Of a stretch of DNA of 7,476 bases, positions 1 through 5,413 are shown in pieces (the stretch's first letter is position 1; each line of letters opens with the position of its first letter). Origin of the DNA: Lachnoclostridium sp. UBA6475 (GTDB lineage Bacteria; Bacillota; Clostridia; Lachnospirales; Lachnospiraceae); contig DJNB01000088.1 of assembly GCA_002435545.1 (NCBI GenBank), forward strand, positions 4,130 through 11,605. The letters are read 5' to 3'. Position numbers and translations under genes: made by a program. Below the pieces are notes generated by a model. It was not told where the DNA came from and did no database searches. It was given only the letters and a program-made list of their open reading frames with translations.

Positions 1-1638
1 GGTACAGCCACATGCTATTCGCCAAAGGAAATTGATGGAAAAGACTGTAAATATGAAACAATCGAATTGGATAAAAGTATGGCAATTGCAGGCTTTAAAG
101 AAGATGGCAAGACATATTTTATCCGTGATGGTGTTGAATGGTTCCAACAGGAAAAAGTGATTGGAAAGACCCAGACGGGAATACAATATCGTCAAAAACA
201 TAAGATTGTAAATTATGTTAAATTAGCAAAGTATACAACGGACATTCCATCCGATGAAAAACTGAAAGATTATACGAAAGCAGAAGTGTTTAGTTATGTA
301 CGGCACAATTCTTACATTGTCAATATTTATGCACTGACAAACAAACTTCAAACCCAGATTGTTGAAGAGGGAAAGACAATAGAAACGGATGATCTGGAGG
401 AGATAGAAGGCTATAATATTGATTCTGTTTATAAGGATGCTGAGTATACGCAAAAATGGGATGCAAAAACGGATAAGGTAACGGGAAATCTTTCGTTATA
501 TGTGAAGATGCAGCCTAAAAAATATGATGTAACATTTAAAGAGGCCAACGGTAAGAAAATAGAAACACAGAAAATAGATTATCTGGATGAAGCAGCCGCT
601 CCTGAACCGGTAGAAGTCGAAGGAAAGAAGTTTATTGGATGGTCTACAGATGAATATAAATGTGTTACGCAAGATATAGATGTCGTTGCAAAATATGTTC
701 CGGAAGAAGATTATGCGATGATTGCTATGGAAAATGACGAAAAGACGTTGAAAGCGGGTGAAACATTTAAAATATCATCACAGATCACACCGATTAGCCA
801 ATCCGAAGTGCCGGTGTACTGGGATTCAGAAGATAATTCTGTGGCAGTGGTTTCAGATCAAGGTGTTGTTACGGCGATTGGAGAGGGTGAAACAACAATT
901 GTTGCAACGGTAAGTGAGACTGGCGAAAAAGCACAATGTAAAATAAAAGTTTTGGGAGCAGAGGAACAACCGACAGAGGCACCAACACAAACGCCAAAAG
1001 TCGATGATGAACCGACAAATTCACCTTTACCTACGGCAGTTCCAGAACCAACAAAAAGTCCGAAACCAATTAAGACTTTTGAACCAGCGACACCAACACC
1101 AGTAGTAACGGATGAACCGAATGTAACATCATCACCATCTGTTGTAACGGAATCTCCGAAACCAACAACGACACCAAAGCCGATAAAAACATTGGAACCA
1201 ACGCAAAAACCAATGTCAACACCACAACAAAATACAACGTCTGATAAGACGTCGGAGCAAGCAATACAACCGCAGCCGATAGCAGGCCCCGTACAAAAAA
1301 CAGACGATACGCAGATACAGACTAATGCCAATACAACAACTGACAAATTAACCTGGAATAAACAGGTTAAATTGAAAATAGTGAAAGCGCTAAAGAAAGC
1401 CAAAATCAAAGCCACCTGGAAAAAACTTACAAATGTTTCCGGTTACCAGATCCAGTACGCACCGAACAAAAAGTTCAAAAAGGCCAAGAGAAAAACGGTC
1501 AAATCAACTTTTGTTACGATAAAGAAGTTGAAAAAGAAAAAGACCTATTTTGTTCGAGTGAGGGCGTATAAACTGGCGGACGGAAAGAAAGTGTATGGCA
1601 AGTGGAGTAGTGTAAAAAAGGTTAAGATAAAGAAGTAA
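1..1638 (+). CDS. Modular surface/secreted protein (InlB-like repeat, BIG2, Pro/Thr linker, Fn3-like tail), 5' truncated
   Basis: The frame is open from base 1, so the gene begins outside the window; the TTG at 67 is not a credible start. The visible fragment is 545 residues. Residues 1-170 are not recognised. Residues about 175-233 resemble a Listeria-Bacteroides (InlB B-type) repeat, with YDVTF and the FIGWS core. Residues about 240-319 form a BIG2 domain (SEDNSVAVVSDQGVVTAIGEG region). Residues about 320-447 are a Pro/Thr/Ser-rich spacer. Residues about 456-545 are an Fn3-like domain (SGYQIQYAPNKKF, YFVRVRAYK, YGKWS) that is strikingly lysine-rich. This architecture is typical of clostridial exported proteins; the basic tail may bind the anionic wall, which is inference. 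There is no LPxTG motif and no C-terminal membrane anchor. Any signal peptide and catalytic or adhesive domain would be upstream. The exact role cannot be told. Confidence 0.85.
   Translation, partial: GTATCYSPKEIDGKDCKYETIELDKSMAIAGFKEDGKTYFIRDGVEWFQQEKVIGKTQTGIQYRQKHKIVNYVKLAKYTTDIPSDEKLKDYTKAEVFSYVRHNSYIVNIYALTNKLQTQIVEEGKTIETDDLEEIEGYNIDSVYKDAEYTQKWDAKTDKVTGNLSLYVKMQPKKYDVTFKEANGKKIETQKIDYLDEAAAPEPVEVEGKKFIGWSTDEYKCVTQDIDVVAKYVPEEDYAMIAMENDEKTLKAGETFKISSQITPISQSEVPVYWDSEDNSVAVVSDQGVVTAIGEGETTIVATVSETGEKAQCKIKVLGAEEQPTEAPTQTPKVDDEPTNSPLPTAVPEPTKSPKPIKTFEPATPTPVVTDEPNVTSSPSVVTESPKPTTTPKPIKTLEPTQKPMSTPQQNTTSDKTSEQAIQPQPIAGPVQKTDDTQIQTNANTTTDKLTWNKQVKLKIVKALKKAKIKATWKKLTNVSGYQIQYAPNKKFKKAKRKTVKSTFVTIKKLKKKKTYFVRVRAYKLADGKKVYGKWSSVKKVKIKK
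1057..1200 (+). repeat. Degenerate Pro/Thr linker repeat (KPIKTxEP units) inside the surface protein gene
   Basis: Two in-frame ten-residue units, SPKPIKTFEP (1057-1086) and TPKPIKTLEP (1171-1200), lie 114 bases apart within the low-complexity spacer. They are separated by looser T/P/S-rich text such as ESPKPTTTP. The DNA copies differ at many third positions (for example att/ata and aag/aaa), so the repeat is conserved at protein level more than at DNA level. It is probably a flexible, extended spacer that pushes domains away from the cell surface. Confidence 0.5.
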
Positions 1639-1651
1639 AAAGAGTTATCGC

Positions 1652-1691
1652 AAAAGGGACTACCGCGTTTCAAACGCAGGCAGTCCCTTTT
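1652..1691. terminator. Shared bidirectional terminator hairpin between convergent genes
   Basis: AAAAGGGACT (1652-1661) pairs with AGTCCCTTTT (1682-1691). Inside, GCGT pairs with ACGC around a TTCAA loop, giving a long, nearly continuous stem. The A-run on one arm supplies a T-run on the other strand, so the hairpin can end transcripts from both sides. It starts 13 bases after the stop of the surface protein gene. It also contains the stop codon of the convergent sodC gene (TGA on the minus strand at 1672-1670), so the last part of the sodC reading frame ends within the hairpin. Confidence 0.75.
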
Positions 1692-2176
1692 GTGCTTGTG
1701 ATTACGCCGCAGGCAATTTTTTTTCCGGAATTTCCGGATGGCTGGGTATGAAAATCATCGGGATCTGAATGCACGATGACGGTAAGCCCAAGAACATCAG
1801 ACACAGAAAACCGGGTTGTGATCACAGCGCACCATGCCATACCATTATTTACAAAAAGCGGTGGCAGATCACCGGCATGCATGAGATGCGGACAGTCAGC
1901 AGGGTTGAAGTGAGTGCCTGCATCTGCAAAAGGATCTTCGGAACTTCCGCTGCAACGGAAACCTTCATGAATATGAAAACCGAGAACACGCTGGCAGCAG
2001 GAAGCAGACTCTGTAGGGATCCCTTCGATGGAAACGGAGACCAGCGTTCCCTGGCCTAAGTCATAAAAGCACACTTTCCCACAGATATTTTCATATTCTT
2101 CAGAACCACATATATTAGCTATTGCCTGTGGGCATGAAGTGGACAATATGCGCCCGATACAATTTGAATCATACAT
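1670..2176 (-). CDS. sodC: Cu/Zn superoxide dismutase (SodC family), no visible signal peptide
   Basis: Family role: dismutation of superoxide to O2 and H2O2. With the ATG at 2176 the protein has 168 residues; this start has GGGAG eight bases upstream, while the ATGs at 2284, 2209 and 2191 have no comparable site. Copper ligands are in GFHIHEG (H68, H70), H89 of THFNP (bridging) and H136 of TVIVHSDPDD. Zinc ligands are H97, H100 and D103 (MHAGDLPPL). The conserved disulfide pair would be C75 and C156 (ACGVI). Odd points: the active-site Arg before ACGV is Lys (K153), there are 12 cysteines, and no hydrophobic leader is seen, whereas bacterial SodC is usually exported. Translating from 2284 adds a hydrophobic but promoter-derived-looking stretch. 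It may be cytoplasmic or cell-associated. Family call is firm; activity and location are not. Confidence 0.92.
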   Translation of the reverse strand: MYDSNCIGRILSTSCPQAIANICGSEEYENICGKVCFYDLGQGTLVSVSIEGIPTESASCCQRVLGFHIHEGFRCSGSSEDPFADAGTHFNPADCPHLMHAGDLPPLFVNNGMAWCAVITTRFSVSDVLGLTVIVHSDPDDFHTQPSGNSGKKIACGVITSTKGTACV

Positions 2177-2184
2177 AACAGAAA

Positions 2185-2189
2185 CTCCC
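2185..2189 (-). promoter_or_regulatory. Ribosome binding site that decides the sodC start
   Basis: On the minus strand GGGAG lies eight bases before the ATG at 2176-2174. The three upstream in-frame ATGs (2284, 2209, 2191) have only AT-rich text before them, so 2176 is preferred. The start at 2209 stays possible because initiation there would add only 11 residues. Confidence 0.5.
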
Positions 2190-2244
2190 ATATTTGAATT
2201 AAGGTTCATTTCTAATAATATGCCGGCGGGTTCAAAAAAGTGTT

Positions 2245-2273
2245 TGTATAAATAAATGTAAACAAAAGAACAA
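2245..2273 (-). promoter_or_regulatory. Candidate sodC promoter
   Basis: On the minus strand TTGTTC (2273-2268) and TATACA (2250-2245) are separated by 17 bases. The match to TTGACA/TATAAT is modest in an AT-rich stretch, so this is tentative. It would give a leader of about 60 bases before the start at 2176, and it sits back to back with the toxin-antitoxin promoter. Confidence 0.3.
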
Positions 2274-2299
2274 AAAAGAAACAATTTGAAAACTATTGC

Positions 2300-2328
2300 T
2301 TGCTATTTGATTCAAAATGCTGTATAAT
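2300..2328 (+). promoter_or_regulatory. Promoter of the toxin-antitoxin operon
   Basis: TTGCTA (2300-2305) and a perfect TATAAT (2323-2328) are spaced by 17 bases, which is optimal for the housekeeping sigma factor. The predicted transcription start is near 2335, about 29 bases before the antitoxin ATG. The region between the boxes and just after the -10 box is occupied by the twin TTGATTCAAA elements. Confidence 0.75.
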
Positions 2329-2337
2329 TGATTCAAA
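2306..2337 (+). promoter_or_regulatory. Twin palindromic operator (TTGATTCAAA x2) over the toxin-antitoxin promoter
   Basis: TTGATTCAAA occurs at 2307-2316 and again at 2328-2337, exactly 21 bases apart, about two helical turns. Each is a short palindrome, TTGA-T-TCAA, and the first extends to TTTGATTCAAA. One lies in the spacer and the other overlaps the end of the -10 box, so a bound protein would block RNA polymerase. A half-match, TTTGA at 2285-2289, lies another 21 bases upstream. The obvious ligand is the antitoxin encoded next, a ribbon-helix-helix type protein, giving autorepression as is usual in type II systems; the assignment is inferred from position. Confidence 0.6.
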
Positions 2338-2363
2338 TAACAAAATTAAAGGAGATGATTTTT

Positions 2364-2651
2364 ATGAAAACAATTAGTATCAGATTGGAAGATTCTATTT
2401 ACGAGGAACTTGATGAACTGTTGGATGAGATGGGACAGACCAAACAAACTTTTTATGAAACATTTACGAGAACAGTATTGAGAGAGCGATGCATTCCATT
2501 TATTATATCTGTTCCACTGTCGCAAACGGAAAATAGAAAGCTGGAAGCTTTTAAAAGATTGGAGGCTTACAGAAAGAATTTGACGGAATTGCTTGATTAT
2601 GAAAAAGAGAGAGAGGAGGCAATGATTGAAAAATATGGTGATCTTGGTTGA
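2364..2651 (+). CDS. RelB/DinJ-like antitoxin of a type II toxin-antitoxin system
   Basis: The protein has 95 residues from the ATG at 2364, which has AAAGGAG about 10 bases upstream; the in-frame ATT at 2328 overlaps the -10 box and is not a real start. The N-terminus (MKTISIRLEDSIYEELDELL) looks like a ribbon-helix-helix DNA-binding fold, followed by helix 2 (GQTKQTFYETFTRTVLRE) and the RxxIPF element (residues 41-46) seen in RelB/DinJ antitoxins. Residues 52-95 are a charged helical tail, likely to wrap the toxin. Expected job: neutralise the PIN toxin and repress the operon. The 3' end overlaps the toxin frame by 26 bases, implying translational coupling. The pairing of a DinJ-like antitoxin with a PIN rather than a RelE/YafQ toxin is worth noting. 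Confidence 0.8.
   Translation: MKTISIRLEDSIYEELDELLDEMGQTKQTFYETFTRTVLRERCIPFIISVPLSQTENRKLEAFKRLEAYRKNLTELLDYEKEREEAMIEKYGDLG
2614..2619 (+). promoter_or_regulatory. Ribosome binding site for the toxin inside the antitoxin gene
   Basis: AGGAGG lies within the antitoxin coding sequence six bases before a TTG codon at 2626. An ATG in the toxin frame at 2635 is 15 bases away, too far for this site. The site therefore supports TTG initiation, a weak start that would keep toxin synthesis below antitoxin synthesis. Confidence 0.6.
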
Positions 2652-3060
2652 TACAAATATTTTATTAAATTATCTTACAAATAGACAAGATGAGTATTTG
2701 GAACAGTCTATCCAGATTGTAGAGATGTGTGCACGGGGAGTTTTTATTGGATATGTTGCGTTTCATACTCTTTCTACATTGTGGTATGTACTTCGGAAAC
2801 GAAGCCATAAAGAAAGAAGACAAAATTTAAGGGATATTTGCGAAATATTTAGTGTGGCATCTGCATCAAAAAATGAGATTATAGATGCTATTAACAGAGA
2901 TTTTTTCGTTGATTTTGAAGATTGTTTGCAGGATAAATGTGCCAAGGAAGTTGGTGCTGACTATATAATTACCTGTAACACAAAGGATTTTGAAAATTCT
3001 GAGATTCAGGCAGTGAACCCTAAGGAGTTTATGGAGGGAATCGCAAATGGAACAATCTGA
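2626..3060 (+). CDS. PIN-domain toxin (PIN_3-like ribonuclease)
   Basis: The protein has 144 residues from TTG at 2626 or 141 from ATG at 2635. The PIN fold is shown by VDTN (D9) near the N-terminus, the FHTLSTLWYVLRK helix (residues 46-58), DFEDCLQ (D96, E98, D99) and the strongly conserved DYIITCNTKDF (residues 112-122, D112 and D121) followed by an NPKEF tail. These acidic residues would bind the metal ions for RNA cleavage. The pattern matches the PIN_3 group that is common in Clostridia next to RelB/DinJ-like antitoxins. The RNA target cannot be told. It overlaps the antitoxin by 26 bases and must be cotranscribed with it. The pair is visibly more AT-rich than purA and the mrp genes, which fits horizontal acquisition. 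Confidence 0.85.
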   Translation: MKNMVILVDTNILLNYLTNRQDEYLEQSIQIVEMCARGVFIGYVAFHTLSTLWYVLRKRSHKERRQNLRDICEIFSVASASKNEIIDAINRDFFVDFEDCLQDKCAKEVGADYIITCNTKDFENSEIQAVNPKEFMEGIANGTI

Positions 3061-3089
3061 CAACTTTTTCAGGCAAGGAAAGACCCTTC

Positions 3090-3139
3090 AGGACCAATGC
3101 AGATACAAACAGGATAATTCATTTGTACGCATTGGTCCT
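3090..3139 (+). terminator. Long hairpin after the toxin gene, probable terminator
   Basis: AGGACCAATGC (3090-3100) pairs perfectly with GCATTGGTCCT (3129-3139). Inside, TACAAA (3104-3109) pairs with TTTGTA (3122-3127) across a 12-base loop, with a small asymmetric internal loop. The downstream text is T-rich but broken (TTGATGCTTTCTTATAT), so termination strength is uncertain. It lies 29 bases after the toxin stop and upstream of the purA promoter, so it would end the toxin-antitoxin transcript and not act on purA. Confidence 0.5.
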
Positions 3140-3172
3140 TGATGCTTTCTTATATAAATAAAAAGAATCGTC

Positions 3173-3186
3173 TTTGCACTTGCAAA
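3173..3186 (+). promoter_or_regulatory. Palindromic operator copy 1 at purA (over the -35 box)
   Basis: TTTGCA-CT-TGCAAA is a perfect inverted repeat with a two-base centre. Its right arm contains the -35 hexamer TTGCAA (3180-3185), so a protein bound here would compete with RNA polymerase. It is preceded by CGTC, as is copy 2. The regulator is not identified; the site is not the Bacillus PurR box. Confidence 0.55.
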
Positions 3187-3208
3187 CCTATCAAAAATCA
3201 TATATAAT
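3180..3208 (+). promoter_or_regulatory. purA promoter
   Basis: TTGCAA (3180-3185) and a perfect TATAAT (3203-3208) are 17 bases apart. Transcription should start near 3215, leaving a leader of about 58 bases before the purA ATG. No purine riboswitch fold is evident in such a short leader. Confidence 0.7.
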
Positions 3209-3223
3209 AAAATTGTATGCGTC

Positions 3224-3235
3224 TTTGCATGCAAA
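3224..3235 (+). promoter_or_regulatory. Palindromic operator copy 2 at purA (just after transcription start)
   Basis: TTTGCATGCAAA is a perfect 12-base palindrome starting about 10 bases after the likely transcription start. Together with its left flank it repeats CGTCTTTGCA (3220-3229) from copy 1 (3169-3178). The centres of the two palindromes are 50 bases apart, close to five helical turns, which fits two dimers on one face of the DNA or a small loop. The copies differ in centre length (two bases against none), which argues for caution. Confidence 0.5.
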
Positions 3236-3272
3236 AAAAGGTGAAAAACGTGAGTTTAAGGAGGAATGGCTA

Positions 3273-4547
3273 ATGGTAACAGCAGTTGTAGGAGCCAATT
3301 GGGGAGACGAAGGAAAAGGTAAGATTACCGATATGCTGGGCGAAGAGTCCGATATCATTGTACGTTTTCAGGGAGGCAGCAATGCCGGTCATACGATCGT
3401 AAATGATTATGGAAAATTTGCATTACATATCCTTCCATCCGGTGTGTTTTACGATCATACCACAAGCATTATTGGAAATGGAGTGGCATTAAATATCCCG
3501 GATCTGTTCCGCGAGATTAATGACATTGTAAACCGGGGAGTACCGAAACCAAAGATTCTGGTGTCGGATCGTGCTCAAATTGTAATGCCTTACCATGTGC
3601 TGTTTGATCAATATGAGGAAGAGCGTCTGGCTGGAAAGTCATTTGGCTCTACAAAATCCGGAATTGCGCCATTCTATTCTGATAAATACGCGAAAGTCGG
3701 TGTGCAGGTTTCTGAATTGTTCGACGAGGAAGCGCTTCGCGAAAAGATGGAGGGAATCTGTGTACAGAAAAATGTGATCTTAGAGCATCTGTATCACAAA
3801 CCGGCTTTGAACGTCGATGAGCTGATGAAAACGCTGGCAGAGTACCGTGATATGGTGGCTCCTTATGTATGCGATGTATCGGCTTATCTGTATGAAGCAA
3901 GACAGCAGGGCAAACGAATCCTGTTAGAGGGTCAGCTTGGTTCGCTGAAAGATCCGGATCATGGAATTTATCCGATGGTTACTTCATCGTCTACACTGGC
4001 TGCGTATGGTGCGATCGGAGCAGGAATCCCGCCATATGAGATTGGACGTATTGTGACGGTTGTAAAGGCATATTCCAGTGCCGTTGGAGCCGGAGAATTT
4101 GTCAGTGAGATCTTTGGAGACGAGGCCGATGAACTCCGCCGCCGCGGTGGTGATGGTGGAGAATACGGTGCTACGACAGGCCGCCCACGCCGTATGGGAT
4201 GGTTTGATGCGGTGGCAAGCCGTTACGGATGCCGTATCCAGGGTGCGACAGAAGTTGCGCTTACGGTGCTGGATGTACTTGGTTATCTGGATGAGCTTCC
4301 GGTCTGTGTCGGATATGAGATTGACGGAAAAGTGACGAAAGACTTCCCGACAACGAGAGAACTTAAGAAAGCCAAACCGGTATATGAAGTACTTCCGGGA
4401 TGGAAAGAAGAGATCCGCGGCATTACAGAGTATGACAAACTTCCGGAGAATTGCCGCAAATATATCGAATTTATTGAAAAAGAACTTGGCGTGCCGATCA
4501 AAATGGTTTCCAATGGACCGGGACGACATGAAATCATATATCGCTGA
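3273..4547 (+). CDS. purA: Adenylosuccinate synthetase
   Basis: Catalyses IMP + aspartate + GTP to adenylosuccinate, the first step from IMP to AMP, in the cytoplasm. The ATG at 3273 has AAGGAGG eight bases upstream, giving 424 residues, normal for the family; the upstream in-frame TTG at 3174 lies in the operator and is rejected. Motifs: phosphate loop GANWGDEGKGK (residues 7-17, catalytic D12), GGSNAGHT (34-41, H40), TTGRPRRMGW (301-310) and the C-terminal SNGPGR (413-418). Compared with E. coli PurA from memory, several ligand positions differ: N9 for Gln in the loop, K141 for Arg143, L222 for Gln224, V332 for Lys331. D12 is kept, which separates it from phage PurZ. It has its own promoter and appears monocistronic; a hairpin follows before the mrp operon. 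Confidence 0.95.
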   Translation: MVTAVVGANWGDEGKGKITDMLGEESDIIVRFQGGSNAGHTIVNDYGKFALHILPSGVFYDHTTSIIGNGVALNIPDLFREINDIVNRGVPKPKILVSDRAQIVMPYHVLFDQYEEERLAGKSFGSTKSGIAPFYSDKYAKVGVQVSELFDEEALREKMEGICVQKNVILEHLYHKPALNVDELMKTLAEYRDMVAPYVCDVSAYLYEARQQGKRILLEGQLGSLKDPDHGIYPMVTSSSTLAAYGAIGAGIPPYEIGRIVTVVKAYSSAVGAGEFVSEIFGDEADELRRRGGDGGEYGATTGRPRRMGWFDAVASRYGCRIQGATEVALTVLDVLGYLDELPVCVGYEIDGKVTKDFPTTRELKKAKPVYEVLPGWKEEIRGITEYDKLPENCRKYIEFIEKELGVPIKMVSNGPGRHEIIYR

Positions 4548-4559
4548 TGAGTAATGGGG

Positions 4560-4596
4560 AAGAATGGAAATCAGGAAAAACTTGGTTTCCATTCTT
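4560..4596 (+). terminator. Hairpin after purA, possible terminator
   Basis: AAGAATGGAAA (4560-4570) pairs perfectly with TTTCCATTCTT (4586-4596) around a 15-base loop, starting 12 bases after the purA stop. It is AT-rich and followed by TGTATAAAG rather than a run of T, so it may be only a partial terminator and some purA transcripts may continue into mrpE. Confidence 0.45.
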
Positions 4597-4608
4597 TGTA
4601 TAAAGCGG

Positions 4609-4625
4609 CGGCTTTGTAAAAGCCG
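4609..4625 (+). promoter_or_regulatory. Small hairpin just upstream of mrpE
   Basis: CGGCTTT (4609-4615) and AAAGCCG (4619-4625) form a seven-base-pair stem with a three-base loop. It ends five bases before GGAG (4631-4634), the mrpE ribosome binding site, so it could stabilise the 5' end of the mrp message or tune initiation. No T-run follows, so it is not a terminator. A convincing mrp promoter is not seen; TATAAA at 4599-4604 has no good -35 box. Confidence 0.35.
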
Positions 4626-4639
4626 AGGATGGAGAAGAT

Positions 4640-5113
4640 ATGTTTTTGGTATTTTTTATATTTTGGGTTGTGTTGAATGGCAAAATAAATGGGGAAATTG
4701 CGGCATTCGGCGTAGTGATCGCGCTCGCGGTATTTTTGTTTTGCTGTAAATTTTTGGAATATTCCGTAAAAAAGGACATAGCAGTTTGCAAGGTTTCCGG
4801 CCTTGCTGTTTGCTATGTCTTTTTGCTGCTTTGGGAGATCATCAAAGCCAATGTGGGAGTGATGCGGTTTGTCTACAATGAAAGAGAAGAAGTAGAACCG
4901 TGTATTGTTGAGATGGAAACGCCGTTTGACATTAACTGTCTCAATGTGATCCTGGCGGATTCCATTACACTGACACCGGGAACGATAACAGTAGAGCTGA
5001 CCGCGGATAAATTTACCATTCACTGCCTTGACCAAACGATGGCAGAGGGGATGGAAGATTCGTCATTTGTACAGTTACTGAGAAAGATTGAACGGGAGGT
5101 GAAGGCATGTTGA
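4640..5113 (+). CDS. mrpE: Mrp-type cation/proton antiporter subunit E (MrpE/MnhE; MbhA-like)
   Basis: A 157-residue protein, the usual length for MrpE. Three hydrophobic segments are at about residues 1-12, 20-38 and 52-71, followed by a soluble domain. The soluble part carries the family signature DSITLTPGT (residues 106-114) and a following TVEL strand. MrpE is a small subunit at the periphery of the Mrp complex in the cell membrane and is needed for full activity or stability. GGAG at 4631-4634 supports the ATG at 4640. It is the first gene of the operon visible here, 92 bases after purA, and overlaps mrpF by seven bases. Confidence 0.93.
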   Translation: MFLVFFIFWVVLNGKINGEIAAFGVVIALAVFLFCCKFLEYSVKKDIAVCKVSGLAVCYVFLLLWEIIKANVGVMRFVYNEREEVEPCIVEMETPFDINCLNVILADSITLTPGTITVELTADKFTIHCLDQTMAEGMEDSSFVQLLRKIEREVKAC

Positions 5114-5409
5114 CAGCGATACAGCAGCCATTTTTTATCGTAGTATTTATTCTGCTTGGAATCTGCATGACTGCCTGTCTGATCGCAGCCATCCGCGGAC
5201 CGGAGCTTGGCGACCGGATCGTGGCGGCAAATATGATCGGCACATTGACGATCGCTGCCATCTGCCTTCTTTCCTATGCATTAAAAGAAAGCTGGCTTTT
5301 GGATGTGGCATTGATCTACACCATGATCAGTTTTCTGGCAGTCGTCGTATTGACGCGTATTTTCATACGCCGTTACAAAAGCCGCGCCAAAGAGCAGGAG
5401 AAAGGATAA
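5107..5409 (+). CDS. mrpF: Mrp-type antiporter subunit F (MrpF; MbhB-like)
   Basis: A 100-residue membrane protein with three predicted segments (about residues 9-29, 43-60 and 66-86). The family core is the RGPELGDRIVAANMIGT stretch at residues 30-46, with the conserved acidic D36, plus D66 and SFLAVV (75-80) in the last helix. In the antiporter this small subunit packs beside MrpG and MrpE and is required for Na+/H+ exchange. GGGAGGTG at 5095-5102 lies within the end of mrpE and serves the ATG at 5107. The seven-base overlap with mrpE means coupled translation. mrpG follows after four bases. Confidence 0.93.
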   Translation: MLTAIQQPFFIVVFILLGICMTACLIAAIRGPELGDRIVAANMIGTLTIAAICLLSYALKESWLLDVALIYTMISFLAVVVLTRIFIRRYKSRAKEQEKG

Positions 5410-5413
5410 AAAG

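Noticed and set aside
858..1415. A 185-codon open frame on the minus strand opposite the surface protein gene
   Set aside because: It mirrors the Pro/Thr-rich linker; ACA/ACC/CCA codons read backwards give Gly/Val/Cys/Ser codons without stops. No ribosome binding site or family motif is seen.
1769..2059. A 96-codon plus-strand open frame opposite sodC
   Set aside because: It is the shadow of sodC, whose metal-binding motifs are unmistakable on the other strand.
2177..2284. N-terminal extension of SodC from the ATG at 2284, which would look like a hydrophobic leader
   Set aside because: The 36 extra residues lie over the likely promoter region, have no ribosome site, and lack the Lys/Arg then hydrophobic then small-residue layout of a signal peptide. 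A start at 2209 is not excluded.
3174..3272. PurA N-terminal extension from the TTG at 3174
   Set aside because: It includes the -10 box and both operators, while ATG 3273 has an ideal AAGGAGG and matches the normal PurA N-terminus.
3061..3272. Purine riboswitch upstream of purA
   Set aside because: The predicted leader after the promoter is only about 58 bases and shows no three-way junction; the larger hairpin at 3090-3139 is upstream of the promoter.
3273..4547. Phage-type PurZ (2-aminoadenylosuccinate synthetase)
   Set aside because: PurZ lacks the catalytic Asp of the phosphate loop; here GDEGKGK with D12 is intact, the length is that of PurA, and no other phage genes are near.
3984..4592. 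A 202-codon minus-strand open frame across purA
   Set aside because: It lies opposite a clear purA coding sequence, is rich in Ser, Arg and His without any domain, and has no promoter or ribosome site.
4599..4604. TATAAA as -10 box of an mrp promoter
   Set aside because: The text 16-18 bases upstream is a poly-A stretch with no -35-like hexamer, so support is too weak.
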